Below, piece after piece: positions 41,001-56,200 of a DNA stretch of 64,000 nt. The stretch lies in the NCBI GenBank assembly GCA_030248215.1, contig JASANG010002914.1, positions 1-64,000 of the forward strand. Direction: 5' to 3'. The DNA is from Enoplolaimus lenunculus. Taxonomy: Eukaryota; Nematoda; Enoplea; Enoplida; Thoracostomopsidae. Under the pieces are notes generated by a model. That model was not told where the DNA came from. It saw nothing but the letters and a program-made list of their open reading frames with translations, and ran no database searches. Both the position numbers and the translations under genes were made by a program. Positions within the stretch are counted from its first letter, which is position 1, and every line of letters begins with the position of its first letter.

Positions 41001-44000
41001 TCGGGTCAATACACTAGCCATCGTTGTTACAGCCTTTTCCATTACAATATTACAATTTACCCATCAAGTTTATTCAATAGAACTCAATCGAACTCTTGTT
41101 TCAAATTGCGAACACAGCTTACACCACTCAGCTAGTGCACCAGTCAAAGTTTGCAATATTTTTAGTGCCCAAAATGACTGTTTGGCAGCCGTTTGCGGAC
41201 AATTGTTCTGCCAGTACTACTGCATTTCTTATATGCGATTAAGTGCACTTTTGCAAGCAGAACTGCGAATTGCTAATATCGAGTTTAGCATTACAAGCAT
41301 GATCTTCAGTTCAATATTTACCATTGAAAACGCTAACGCCAACTGTTATACAGCTGCTTGGCGTATATGTTAATCCTAAGCTTATATGAAAATTATGTTC
41401 AGTGTTCCGCAAGTCGCTCTGTTGTTATGGATACAACACAAGTGGATATTTGATGCCCATGGCAGAATGTTTTCGCCTCCAAAGTAGTGTTTACCTTAAA
41501 AATTGCAACCATACTTGATTAATTCTAATATTTTACTTTTATTGCCGCAATAAAGTTTCACATGATGACCCTGTTCACAAACGGCTTTGAATTTTGGCCG
41601 CCCACGTTTGGATGCGGCGAGGTATCGGTATTGTAAATTAATTGAGGTTTAAACTTTCTCAATCGCAACCGAATTATGTTTTGACCATTTTTTTTGTTCT
41701 ATTTTGAGCACGAAAAATTTAGATTGGCCCTCGATAAGCAAACTGTTTCGAGTTGACGATGAAGTTCAGAATGCTTTATTCGCATCTCAATGGCTATACA
41801 ATCCTAGATTTCGCTTTCACCATGTACGGTTTTTTACAAACTGAACGTTGAAATCTTAATGATTTGAGTTTGGGATGAGAATTAAATTGTAGATTGAAAT
41901 CTTTATCATTTGACTTTAGCATAATAATTTGTTGTTATTCCTTAAATTTTGCTAATTTTTGTACAATGTCAATCTGTTATACAGGTTAGTTAATTCCGTG
42001 AGAAAATCTATCGCTAATCCTTTTAAGAGTTACTGTAGTTTTAGGTGATAATCTTAATTACTAAACTTGTAATAACAGTTCCGATATGAAATAAAGAAGA
42101 ACATTTCAGTAATTATTTAATTTCGTTATATGTAATCATTTCATGATATTGTTACCTCGTCGTGAGAAAGTTCAAATTGTTAAGTGCAACGGATTTTTAT
42201 ATCCGAACAATGATATACGCGATACTCAAAAACTGTCAAAAGACACATTTGTACATTTGAAATAGTTCATATGCGGCGCTATTCGGATGTCTCAGCTGTA
42301 AAAATAACAAGGATATATCTATACAACCCTACACTGTAAAAAATGGTGAGTCAAATTGACTCCCTCGGAAACAGGCTTTCCCTGACTACACAAACTGAGT
42401 CAAATTTGATTCCGCCATAGTAAAATTCGATTCTCTGTTGACTCTGGTGGAGTCAAATTTGACTAAGTTTGTCTAGTCAGGAAAAGCCTGTTTCAGAGAG
42501 AGTCAATTATTAATTTGTACCAGATTATAAGACAAATATATACGTCTGGCTTGTAGTTTCGCCCAGCAGGTTTCGTTCACTGCGCCACGACAATGTGTGG
42601 GTTAAAATCTGGTCGCTTAAACTTATGGTTCCTAGTGGCTTCTAAATCAGATTCAACAAAATTAAAATTTTGTGCTGATATTTGCAACATTGTTACTGCA
42701 GGATTGCCACATATATTTGACGTTTATGTTTGCGATACAACACGCTAAACCTAAGGAAGATTTGAAATAAACCAAGAATCGACATTTCAGCTTTTCTCGC
42801 TATAATTTGACAAAACGCGCACATGAACTCAACTTGCTTTCTTTCGACATGTGAGGTACACCAGATGCGTTAATTTAACTGCTTTAAAATTTCAATTGCT
42901 CATTGCTTAACATTCGTTCGAATATTAAGCTCAACGTTTACATTTTCTGCCAATGTTACTTTAAGGGGCGTCACAGTACCTATATCAAGCGTATTCCTAA
43001 GCCTAAGCGTTTCGAAAGTGTGTTCCTAAGCCTAAGCCTAAACAAAAAACTATAATCTAGAATCTAAACCTACTTTTGTATAGACGTATCAGAAACCTGG
43101 ACGCCCCTTAAAGTAGCATGGGTCACATTTTCAATGTCAGCTATTGCACGTTGCAGCTGTTTTCGAACAACTGTTTAGGTTGTCATTGTGAAGAGCAGAT
43201 CGCAGTTGAAAACAACTGGGAAGTTGAGCTATCTGAAACGTTTGGACTCGATCTAAAACATCACCTACGTGGCAATATTTATTCAGTTTAAATTTTAAAT
43301 CGGTCCTAAAATTAGTATTATTTTTATTAAGTTTCAATTAATAGCGGCAATAATGTGGTTATAGGCTTCGAAACAGTTGCTTTGATTTTAGACCGCCCAG
43401 GTCGTTTGACTTCACAACGGCGTTTTGACTCGTAAATCCAGTTAGGATTAATTTCTCTCGATTCAGTATTATTATTAACACCTTTGAGTTGAATCGAATT
43501 TGTGTTTCTGTATTACGGTAGTTGCACATGAAGTGGTATTATATATTTGGAAAATTAACAATGGATTGGTTCCAGCGAATATTTAGTGAAGATTAACCCT
43601 TTTCAAGAAAAAAATTTCAACGTTAGCACTTCGCAAAATGTCATACTTTTACGCTAAGACTTTACCTTAGGCTTAGAAATATGCCTGTACTACTGTTATG
43701 GCTCTGTTCTATGCTTTGACCGCTAATTTGATTGTAGATCCTGTAATGTTATGGTTTCCGTGGCTTTGCCGAAGTGTTTTTCCTGAATATTGTGGTCTCC
43801 CGGTATTAATTGCTCCTTTATGTACTATTAAAAATAAGCAAAACCAAAAAACAGAATCTTAATTTTTAATATATTTTTCTTTTATTTAATTACATTATAT
43901 ATGTTTGAAGTTTTAGAATTTTAATAAAACTGCTTTTACCAATAAATACAAACGCATAAATGGCTACCAATGCTATCGATATATTCTACACCTCTCCGGT

Positions 44001-44227
44001 GTATCCGAATGGTCAAGCTGATGTCTTCAGGAACAGCGGGGCGGCAGTTGAACCGCCTTATACGACCCATCCGCAGTACGAGTTTCGTTTTCAGGGTCAG
44101 AATTCGTACAATTCTTGTTACCCTAGTTCATACCGCAACATGTATTCTACTTTGGCCGACTCGTTCAACACACAGCGTTCTTCCAATCGACTGGACGTGA
44201 GATATGAACAAATTCCGCGACAACAGC

Positions 44228-44298
<71 letters not shown>

Positions 44299-47200
44299 AA
44301 ACAGTCATCAGAAAATCAATATTGGAAGCCTTATGCCCAAATCAGCCAACATCAAATGTCCGTTCAACAACAACCACTACTGCAACAACCACACGGGCAT
44401 CAATATCATCAACAACAGCTAGAATTCCAGCCGCAATTGTCGTCGCAAATGCTTCAAAAACGCCCATATCTTTGTTGTGCCACAAATTCAACTTCTGGAC
44501 CAGAGACAAGCGTAAAAATGACCGCAGTAGACGATGCGACGGGCAACATATCCGGTTATGCACTGGAGCAACCTGCATTTCGATATCGACAAACGTGTGA
44601 ACGCTTCTGTGCGAAACACGCAGTTGATACTGAAAAACGAGCTCGCAAACGGCGGATCGGAGTGGTACGTGATCTCAGTTTGTTTATTTGGCATCGCTTT
44701 ATTTGCTTTATTTTTTATATGGTCGATAATCGTAAGTCGGTTACTGTACGCTTGAAAACAAATTTCGCCCCACCTTCGGTTTTTCCTCCGACTTCAGCAA
44801 TTTTGTGTTGATCTACAGCTCCGGTATTTTTACGTCCGGTTGCACCCTGGCTTCTTCCAACATTAATATTAAAGGTCCCACATGCGCCATACGCTGCGTT
44901 TATACAAATGGATAGTTTTCTCATTTTTGTTCCTTCATGTTTCCTTTTGCTTTTGTTTGTCTAAGGCTGAAACTTTGAAAGCTAAAAATCGATATCGGAC
45001 TAACGTTTCCCCCCGGTAAAATGTAATCAGCTTACCATATTCGAAACCGATGTGCTTTTAGCTAAAAAACATAGAAAACCGCAAGTTGGGGCGGCGCGGT
45101 GCAAATGGAAGCCATTCTACAAAATCGTTTTTTATTTCAGGATCGAGAAAAGCGGCGTAGCAAAGCGACTGTTGAAGCGTTTGAACGTTTAAAAGCTAAA
45201 CTGCCGATGACAGAGTCAAATGAAAACGCGAATAAGCTGTCTCGGATCAAAACGTTACGCATCGCGATGCATTACATCAAATATTTGAACGAATTGGTCA
45301 GCGGCGAGACTGGTAAGTAACATTTATTTGTTTTATTTAAGTATGCTTGGTCAATGCCAGAAGTCAGGAGCGTAGCCAGGATTTCTCAGAAGCCTGTTGA
45401 AAGGGTTTTTCATTTTCATTAGCTGGGTCTCTGAAATTTTACGTAAGTATTTACTTTATCTGCGCACAAGTTATTACTTAAGTCGTCGACTTGGACAAAA
45501 ACAAGTAAGTGCCTAATTTATGCCGTTGTCATATCAAGGAAGCTTAATTTTGATTTATATTGAAAACGCACGATCAGCCTACAATTTTAATTAGCCCAAG
45601 GCTAAAACACCTGAACTGATTAGTCTGTACTACATCAAATGTGGTCAGTGACTTAAGTATCTACCTTATAACTTGAGTAATGCTGTTAGAAATGGCAAAT
45701 TGGCTAGGCAAATGCTTAACACATACTTAAATATAAAGTCTTACATAAGTAGCGTTCCAGAACCCCAGCCATTATCTTTCAAGTAACTTTTGCGGTGAAT
45801 GGTTATTTGTAATAAAACGAATTTTGAACGAATGTAGGTAAACCGCTTACTTCCAACACTACCTTCATATTTATCAGTATAAAAATCGAACATAATTTTC
45901 TCAAATTGAAGTCAACATTTCTAAATATTACAAAAAATTATTATTTCTTTCTTGTTTCATACTGCAATTTTCAAACTTAATTAAATTTCAAAACCGGAAC
46001 ACGTTGTTTTTTCTTCATACATAATTTCAAAATTTTCCTGAAAACCATTTCTAGTGCTAAATTGTCACAAATCATTATTTTATTCATATTATTTTTCAGA
46101 TCCTGAAAACCACTCGGTATTATTGGAATCATTCTGCGAAGCGACGAATAAAGAACTCAACCAAAAACACCAGTACACTGATCGAGCTCGGGTTCTCATC
46201 AAAACTGGCCGATTTATAGAAGATCTTACGCGAACTGCCGCTCAAACAACAACGGAATCGTCTACGGAACAACTAATTGAACAGGATGTCGTTAAGCGAA
46301 ACAAGACATCGCGTTTAGACGCAGAAGTCTTCTAAATAACTCTGCACGAACAGTATGTTTGGCTTTCATTTTTGTGAGAATACCCTGTATTCTTGCACAT
46401 ATACTTTATCTTCACAAGCCAATGTTAATCCGTTACACTGTTTCCAGGGATGCACTGGCCAACAGACCGTAAAAAATGTAATTATTTTTCTAAATACTTA
46501 GTGGTGGCCCGGTTTGTACCAAAATGCCACAACCGATTTTGAGTTCCAGTCCACCCTAATTGCTTCCAAACTATGGCCCATGTAAAGATCTCGAGCGGAA
46601 CGTTTTTCTGCGGGACTGCAATAAAGTACGCTTAAACTTTATATTCTTTTGCTTAGGCTTAGGCTCAGTTATACGCTCATTTTTGCGCAAGAGTCCGTAA
46701 GCGGATAGAGTCCCCAAACCCTAACTACCGGTTAAAAATAAATAACAATCCGTAAAACCGAATAACAAGGTATGTTCTCTCTGGAGAGGCAAAATAAATA
46801 TCAGTCCATTCCCTCTTATTCGTGTCACTACAGTAGGACCCCTACATGCTTAAAATTTTTAAATCTGTATACGCTGTTCAGTTAAAATAATGAGTTGACA
46901 AACGAAATACGCTAATTTTTATAAATTTCCTGCAGGCATGCAGTTTATTTTACTGTTTATCCGTTGAATTTTGTATCAAGCTGTGTTTAGTGGTTCATCA
47001 TGCTGTTATATGCTTAATCCATTCCGTATTTGAGTGTAATAACTAAGTCATGTGTATAATTGCTTAACATAGTATACTATTGCTTTACGTATTTACATGT
47101 TTTGATATTATTTCAGCAACCAGAACCTAATAATTGACATTTAGCCTAACAACCAAAAAATCTAAACTTTCTATTTTGAGAACATGTAGGCACGACATAT

Positions 47201-50200
47201 TTGGGAATGACGTCCAATCTTTTTGTTTGCTATTGTATATGATTAAAAACGGTTTTTAGTCTTTATAGCTGTCTTAAATTCGGATTAGTTCAACTTTCCT
47301 CCTAAAGATATCAATTAATGTTTTTTATCCGTTTGTGGACAAATCAAAGTTTCCTTAACTTATGACGTCAGACATTATCTAATTCATAATTTCCGGGAAT
47401 GATTTGTGTTTTGGCAATAATCGAAAATGGTTGGTCTTTACCCGCGCAAATTTTTTTACCGTTACCGACCTTTTACCTGCCCTTATGATTTCTTCTGCAT
47501 TCAATACAATTGTGTAATTTTACAGTGCATTGATGCGCAAATTTTTTACCGCGCTTTGAAGTTCTTTACCCGCAGGTATACTCGCACCAATGGTTGTCAA
47601 ATAAGATCATGCGAGCGAGCAGCATAATCAACTTGGCTATTTCCCGCAAACCATGAAGTTTTGTACTTGTTGCCAATATAATAACTCAGTATATAGTTAT
47701 GTTTTTTTTGATTAATTTTCATTTTATTTGCTGTATGAGTGTCGTAGCTACGTCATCCGCTGTATATATCAAATTAATTTACTTTATTATCAATGCCTTT
47801 ATTACTGTTTATAACTGTTTTATTTCTACTTTCTTGTTATGTTACCTTTGTGTCAATTCAGCGATTTTTGTAACTTTAAATGAATGTCTTCAGTTTTGGC
47901 TCTCCCACATGTTTACAATTTGCAAATCTTGGCTTACAGCAAACGGAAACTTCCAATCTTTAATACTACTAAGAGCCGTATTCCCAACTGTGTGTGTACC
48001 ACTTATCACCAGTTAGGGCCAATGTAAAGAACAGGGACGGAACAGCATTAAAGTTTATTCCTAAGCCAAATCCTACCCCTAAGCGTAAAGAATGAGTTAA
48101 TTCCTAAGCCTAAAGCCAAGCAAAAGAATAGTCTCAAAGCTTAAGCATATTCTATTGCAGTCCCACGGAAAAACGTTCCGTCCCTGATCGTTACATGGGC
48201 CCCAGTTAGTAATACGTTTTCCAGTAAACCATCTGTTGGAGTTGCGGGTCTAAAAATCTCCACAAATGTGGAGCAAATTGAACGTAAGAAGTGTGCAAAA
48301 TTTTCGAATGTCATCATTCGCTGGTCTAACAGTTACAAGAGCTATCATTACCGGTCATGGCTGCTGCACAGATTTTAGAATGTGGGTATCACGCTTAGGA
48401 ACCTAAATATTATAATTGCGAAATGCTAATTTATTTAGCTCAACTTTTGAAATACACTACCGTAGTGACCCGAATAAGACGGGGTAATCAAAGAAGGGAG
48501 GGGCTCCAATTTTGAGTCTTATTCAATTGGAGTTTGTATTCCAAAAAGTCCGTTCGACTCCATAAAAAAGATCAAAGCAGAAGAATGGTCCAGACTGCTC
48601 AAATATGTAATAGACACTCAAACCCGTGTGAACTATTGAAATCATGTAAAATTGACTGACTTGTAGTCAACAAAAATCCTTCGGAGAAAACCAGTTCTGC
48701 CCAAAAAAGAATACATAAAAGATTTTTGTTCGGTCCAACTAATATGGGGTGAATTAAAGATAAATAACAGTCTTTAACCGAATAACAACGGGAAGTACTT
48801 TCTGGAGCAGCATAATAAATATCAGCCTTCTCTTATTCGGGTCGCTGGTCGCTACTGTGGTGTATATTGCCTGCATTGAAAACTACTGGCTTTCTCTCAG
48901 CTTATGGTTTGCGTATAACTCTGATATGTTTGTCTTATTATTACTGCCTTAATTTGTGTTGCTCAGCTATCGAATTTTCGGGGCCATATATTGCCAAAAG
49001 ATGTACATAGATTTTGAACTATTTCGTAATTTTGTGTCATATATTATAAAATGTTCCTATAATCAGTACATGTTTCATGAATAAATATCGTTATTGTTTT
49101 AAATGTTTCATCAGTTAAAGAAAAGATAATCTTAAGATATCGAAATAAAATAATAATAATAATATTAATTGTTTAAGCATGTTTAAAAAACTGTGGAAAT
49201 TCAAACAAAAAAAGTATAGTATGCTTGGCCCATGTATAGAACAGGGCCGGATCGTTTTCCGGAGGTGCTATAATAGAGTCAGTTTTAGCTTTAGACTATT
49301 TTTTTGCTTAGACCTAGGAATAGGCTCATTTATACGCTTAGGCATAGGCCTAAGAATATGCTTATACTACTGTTCCGACCCTGTTCTATACATGGGCCGT
49401 ATGCTTCGTCAGGGATCAGAATGTCCGGTTTGGCCAATGGCTCGCAGACCCTAAAACCACAGACCAGTTTCAGCATTTTAATATATTAATGTTCAGCTGT
49501 ATTTTGACCAATAAGCCTTTTATTACCAGTATCAGTTTACTCGGCTGCCGTGTTAATACTATTTGTTAAACCGTAGTAAAATTTAAATATTCTAAACCGT
49601 TAAAACTACGCTGTAAAACGATCACAACACTTTAGGGCGTGTCAGTATTGAAATTTACACAATATCAAATATCAAAAGAATCACAGCGGAGACAAAATCG
49701 AGAAAGAAGGTGTAAGATTTTTCGCTGCCAAAACTATTAATATCGATTAGAATAACATGACTTAGAGACCGTATTTAGAGTAGCGCTATGCGTGTTGATC
49801 CCTGCCATCTGGTGCGGTCTTGTGAAAATTGTGCGGTGCCGTATGGTGCCGCACTTCACCGCTCGGTACATGACGGCATTAAAATGGTCAAAAGGTATTA
49901 GCGCAAGTTGAAATAGGTGATTTGTTGAAAAACAGAATGGATCAGGTCAGGCAGGTGCTAATATTTATTGGCAATTGTTGACTCAAACTGCACTGGTATT
50001 TAATTTGATAGAACGCAAAAGTGTAACACTTTACAATACTGTTTAATATTTTTCTAAGCCTAAGCCTAAGCATATTGAATTATTTCAGCCATCGTCTGGG
50101 TGGGACGAGTAATCAAGCGCCTATTTATTTTTCTACTTCTGGTCACAATTTTTGAAAAAGATTCAACTGTTGAGGCATCTGGTTTTGTTAGTTCTGAGAA

Positions 50201-53200
50201 ACTCAGGCCAACGGAGCGTGAACTTCAACGAAGCTTACTAAATGGCAAACTGTATCCAAGACATGGGCAATGTTCGTTTTAGGGCCGTAACAGTAGATTA
50301 AACGTATTCCTAAGCCTAAGCGTCGACAAAAGTGTATTTCTAAGCCTAAGCCTAAATATATAGAATGTATGCCTACATTTTACACACCACCAGAAACCGG
50401 GACGGGTCTAAAAGTAAACATGGAGCCAAGACATAAAAAATTGTCAAACGCTGTCGGATCAAGGAATTTCTGATCGGAGCAGCCTCGCGATATGTAATAC
50501 CAATAACGCTCGCAAACTCAATAATCAAAAAGCCAACTACAATTTTTGCACCAAATCTTAATACAGAATTTTGGTTTTGGTCCCTGTCATAGCATACTTG
50601 ACTCTCTTGGATTCGTCAATGCACACCACTGCAATTCAAACCATGCACAGTTCAACCTGAAATAAGGTTTCTTGTTCATCCAGCGATTTCAAATCATCGA
50701 ACGCTTGACAACATCCGTCATCACTCGTTTGTAGTCGAGTTTCAATGGATTCAATTGATTTTGTAGCAGATTCAAGTTTCGTTTGAAATTCTGTGAGTTT
50801 CGGCGGAACTTCTGTACGCAGTCGTTTTGCTTTATGATGATTCAACTAAAATCAGAGCCAGTGGTTCTAAACACAGGCTATGGCTTAATTATGGCCCGTA
50901 TTTTCAAATGCTTGCAGCACGTGTCGTTAGTTTAGTCACAGAATTTTGAGCTAGCGAACGGTGTCTTTACCAGTTGAATTTTCAAAATCGTTGGCTAATT
51001 CAAGTGCAAAAAATGGGCTTAAGTTTTAAAACTATGATTTGGGTTATTGTTAAGTTTTAAAAGACTTTTCACTGACAAATAATGGATGCTATACACATTT
51101 GAGAATGTGAACACTGGAGAAGTTCAAACTTGTCGTTATAATGGATTCAGCACACGTAACGATAACAGCAATTTTGTTTTTAGCACATATATTAATATTA
51201 ATTGTTGATTAAATAAACAAATTTTCTCGCTGCAGTTGTGCAATATTTTTCAATTTTACGCTTCCAAAATTTTTATGTAATCGCTTTTTCGTCATTAGAG
51301 CAGTATTTTCAATGTTTGCCTTAACCCCTGTTTAGCGTTTACGAATCGAAAATTTCAAAGCCAACCTGTTCGCTGAGTTGTTCCATTCGTTCAACCAGAC
51401 CATCCCATCTCTTCGACGCGTGTTCAATGCATTTTCGAACATTGTCGGCAGCCGTTGGGTTATCGAGTTCAAGCGTAGAAACGACATCGCCACTGATTTG
51501 ACAATAATTCGAAAACCGGCCATGCTCCCGTTCGATATCGGTTTGCATATTCTAAAATGCAAACACAGCAATTAATAATCTCAGCTACAGACTGCAAGTT
51601 GCAGTTGCAAGTTCGCGCTGTAAAAGGTTGTACGTGTGAATAAAGCTGAAGCCTGAATATATTTAGCAAAAATAGAGCAACGTGTAAAAGATGCTTAAAA
51701 TAGTTGTATACTAGTCAGCCGACCTTGCGAAATTCGCAAAACTTAGCAAACCCATAATAATCTGCAAATTTTCTTTCCAGAAAGCAATCACGTTTCTATT
51801 ATAAGAAAATATTAAGTAATGTAAGTTGCCTAAAATACCTATGTGTAAAATTCCTACTTTAATTATGTTTGAAAATTAATATAAGAAATTTTGGTTGTTT
51901 TGCAACCATGTATGCGGTCAGTTTCCGTTCTGATATGTACAAGGCAGGACGTTAATTTTAAATCCTGTACTGTAGTGGCCCGAATAAGAAGGAGTCTCCA
52001 TTTTGAGTTCCAATCAATAGCAGTCCGTATCCCTAATAAGAGTCGATAAGCGGATAGAGTCCCTAATTGTAGTGTATAAATGATCCCAGGACTAAATATA
52101 GTTGATTTCGAAGGTTTAAAGTTTTGAAAGTACATTCCTTAATATAACCTTGCAATATTTTGATACATGACAAATAAACGTTTAATTCATCGGATAATTG
52201 CAATACCGGATATATATCAGTAACAGAGAGCGGCAGAGGGCGAGTTAAAAGTAAATAACAGTCCGTATACGAATAAAAAGGGTACCCTCTGAAGAGGTCT
52301 ACTTAATATCAGTCCCGTCACTTATTCCGCTCGCTACAGTAAAAACGACCACGGTTATTTGACCGTGGCTAAAAGGCGTACGTCAGCACTGCAGGAAAAA
52401 CGAAACCTGACCGTTAAATTTACATAGACAACTGTAAAAACATTTAGCTGACCAATAAGGTGCATCTGAATACGAAAAAAACCAAAATTGTAGCCGAAGG
52501 TGAAGCAAAATTAAGTAATAATTCGATGACGAATTTGCTTGTTGAACGAAGCCAGCGTCCGGCTCCGGCTCCGGTTGTACCATGTTATACAGCACGTTTA
52601 CCTGCAAATTTTCTTGCTGCTCATCAAAATCCGATTGTGATTTGAGTTCGCTCATTGTTGTTTTGATCGTTTCGATGTCAGTTTCTTTCGCCGACAACCA
52701 TGGCAAGAAGTGTTCCGCTTCACTGCTCAGCAACTTACATTTCGCTGATAATTTTCGTAGTCGCAACGCTCGTTTTTCGGACCATTGGCATACCCGAGAC
52801 CATCTGAGAAATTTCATTGTTAATAAAAAAACGTATACCCGGCGGCAGGTCCGTAGCCAGCTCAACTTGCTAGGTGGGCTAAAAAATTTTACAGGAGCGG
52901 CAAACAAGGATTTTCGTTGACTTACAAGCAAAGATGGTAATTTTCCAGAAGGCCCAAAATTTTTCCAAGGGCTGATCCCTCGACAATATTTTCTTTTTTG
53001 AAATTTCTACTGGAGACCAGACAAAGCACATTTTTAACATTCTTTAGAATATCCTTCAAATCCCTAGACGTTAAAAACATTTTACTTTAGGTTATACTCT
53101 TCGAATAAAAATTCAGGCTAAACCTCAGGGTAACATCGGTTATAACGGTATAACCGACTTAAAAATAGCAAAAACGCAACGGAAAACACGGATCATGACG

Positions 53201-56200
53201 TTTTTTCACAGTTTTTCTGGTTTATTTTCGAACCGTTCCAAGGAAGTTTTCCAATCTCAAAAACAGAATTGAATTAGGCAAGCCGTACACTACTTGACCT
53301 ATAAGCCAATACCACGTGATTTAAAGGGTTTCATTGAGAAAAATGTGGCTTCTGTAATCAACGGAATCCAAGATAGATGTTTTACAAAAATGGCGAGGCG
53401 ATGCTGCCATTTTATCACTGTAAATTTCAATGAGTTGATTTTAACTCAGAATTAGTTTAATCCGCTCAGAAGTGTGAGCTCTGAATTAGGTCTTTCAGAA
53501 CTCAGCATTCTGAATTGATTGAACTCATTCTGAGTTTAATTAATCAACTTTCCCGGAATTATTAAATCAGATCAGAATGAGTTACTATTTGCTGTTATTT
53601 ACTCAGAAATAACCAGAAATAACCAATTTTTTCTCTAAGTTGATTAATCAACTCGTTGGAGTATATCCAGTGTACTACACTCCTACAAGAACTGGTTTAC
53701 AACGAACCTTTGGCTGAGATCAGTCAATTTTTCTTGGATCCGCTGAGCTGCCTCGTCAAGCTTGTTTGTTCCTCCAGTTTCGTCAACTACGATCACTAAA
53801 TTTCGCAACGCGCTCACCGAAGGTTGGTAACTGCGGATTTTGTCTTGGAGTTCCTATAAAAAAATATGACATCTCGTGAAAAGCCAGCATCAAATAATAA
53901 GGCTCGTTTAGAATTGAAGTGTGTATCACGAAATGTTTATCAAAGATAAACGCGTTGTTGCTTTGGCCAATATATTTAATAGGGCCGGAACGGTAGTATA
54001 AGCATATTCCTAAGTCTAAAGCCTGAGTGTAAGCCAAACCTTCAGCTTAAGCGCAAGCCGATGCACTGAGCCTAAAGCTTAAACCTAAGTAAAAAATAGC
54101 CTAAAGTTTAAGCTTACTCTGCTTGAGTCCCGCGGAACAACGGTCCGCCAGTGATCTATAATACATGGGCCATTCCTTTAATAGTGCGGCTTGTCCATCG
54201 CTTTACAGCTCTGTGACCAGAAATTAAACCTGGTGAGGATCGGACATGGGAAAATTGACGAAAAACACGATTTTTAAGATAAAGTTGTTGTTCAGGTGGA
54301 GGCATCGTGACTTTTCTGGTCCAATCGTTTCGGTACACCAATGTTTCATCAAACCGACACATAAATCAGTGAGAAAATACCTGATGCTGCTCTTGTTGAG
54401 TAATGATCACAGTTGGATCGCAATCAATTGCTGCCGTCGCAGCGATACCAGTTTCGACTTCAGACAACAATTTATCGACCGAGTCAACTTGTTCTTCTTG
54501 AGCTCGCATTAACGCCTCACGTAAGCTGAAAAATATTTCGTTATAAGCAGTGTTGCAATAATGAAATATCGGCTAATGTTACCTTAGGGGGTGTCCAGGT
54601 TTCTGGTGGGTCTATAAAAGTGTTGGGTTACATTCTATATTACATTTTTTGCTTAGGCTTAGGCTTAGGCTTAGGTCTAGGTTTAGGAATACGTTTTTGC
54701 AACGCTTAGGCTTAGGCTTAGGCTTAAGAATACGCTAAATCTACTGTTACGCCCCTTAAAGCAACATTGGCCGATCTCAAAAATCAGGGTATCGGTATCG
54801 GTATTTTTCGGAGCATACATAACCTGATGCTGATACTTTTAATTTCACTGTGTTCTCAGACAAATTGAGTTGAATATATAATTGCGTAGCATCTAAGAAA
54901 TATATATACTCATCATATGGCGGTTGCGAATTTATCCCATACAGGCTAATAATGAAGGACCTATACAGATAATACTTCGTTTTTCAAGGCATTGTTTATA
55001 GTTACAACTAATATTCTGGGAAACGTGCTCTAACGACGACTTGGGCCTGCTGGAGACACTTGTTCACTTGTTCATCGTGCATTGTTTCTTTGAGATATTT
55101 TTTTACTTGAGCTGTTGTTGCCAGACGCGAACCCTTAAACCTTCTAACCAGGGGAAGTGAAATTTTCACGTTTTAGACGAACCTGTGATAATAAATATTT
55201 ACTAGCGCGTTTATCCCTCACGTTCAATAAGTCACTCCGCAGGTATTTGCAGGGAACGAGCTTTGGGGGGCCCACCCCTAAAGCGGCCCATACCCTAACC
55301 GGTTGAAACACAAACCGCCAAAGTTTTAAAATGTGTCCGGCTTCTCGCTCGGTTCGCTCGAGAGTTTGGGGGCCCACACCTTGGAGTTTAATGGGAGCCT
55401 CCACCCCCTGTTTGCTCCAGCGCTACGTATCTGCAATCTACGTTCAAATCGTACCTTGTCTGCCTTTCCACTGTCCGTCTTCTCAACGCTTCCCATTTGC
55501 TGCTCAAAATGGAAACTTGTTGCGCAAGTACAACCGCATCTTCTCTGCCGATATTTGCCGATGCGCTTAAGCGGTTTCCTTCGTTTACAACACCGGCGAT
55601 CAAGGCTTGATTTTGTGTCAACGCGAGCATATAATCCTGAAATTCACAATTTTGTATTCGAGCTCAGAGTGGATAGATTGTGGATTTCATCCATATAATC
55701 CTGAAATTCACAATTTTGTATTCGAGCTCAGAGTGGATAGATTGTGGATTTCATCCATATAATCCTGAAATTCACAATTTTGTATTCGAGCTCAGAGTGG
55801 ATAGATTGTGGATTTCATCCATATAATCCTGAAATTCACAATTTTGTATTCGAGCTCAGAGTGGATAGATTGTGGATTTGATCCTTATAATCCTGAAATT
55901 CACAATTTTGTATTCGAGCTCAGAGTGGATAGATTGTGGATTTCATCCATATAATCCTGAAATTCACAATTTTGTATCTGAGTTCAGAGTGGATAGATTG
56001 TGGATTTGATCCATATAATCCTGAAATTCACAATTTTGTATTCGAGCTCAGAGTGGATAGATTGTGGATTTGATCCTTATAATCCTGAAATTCACAATTT
56101 TGTATTCGAGCTCAGAGTGGATAGATTGTGGATTTGATCCTTATAATCCTGAAATTCACAATTTTGTATTCGAGCTCAGAGTGGATAGATTGTGGATTTC

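Noticed and set aside
47699-48016. Hydrophobic plus-strand open frame of 105 codons
   Set aside because: AT-rich composition gives Phe/Leu/Ile; it runs into MITE sequence and has no gene context.
51343-51365. Alternative donor GTAAAC extending E13 by 23 nt
   Set aside because: It would leave phase 2 while E14 begins at phase 0; the upstream GTTGGC donor fits.
55035-55143. Minus-strand open stretch with splice-like ends ([20 protein letters not shown]) between E9 and E10
   Set aside because: It is 109 nt and does not keep phase; E9 and E10 join directly and match vertebrate repeat 2 without it. A cryptic or former exon is possible.
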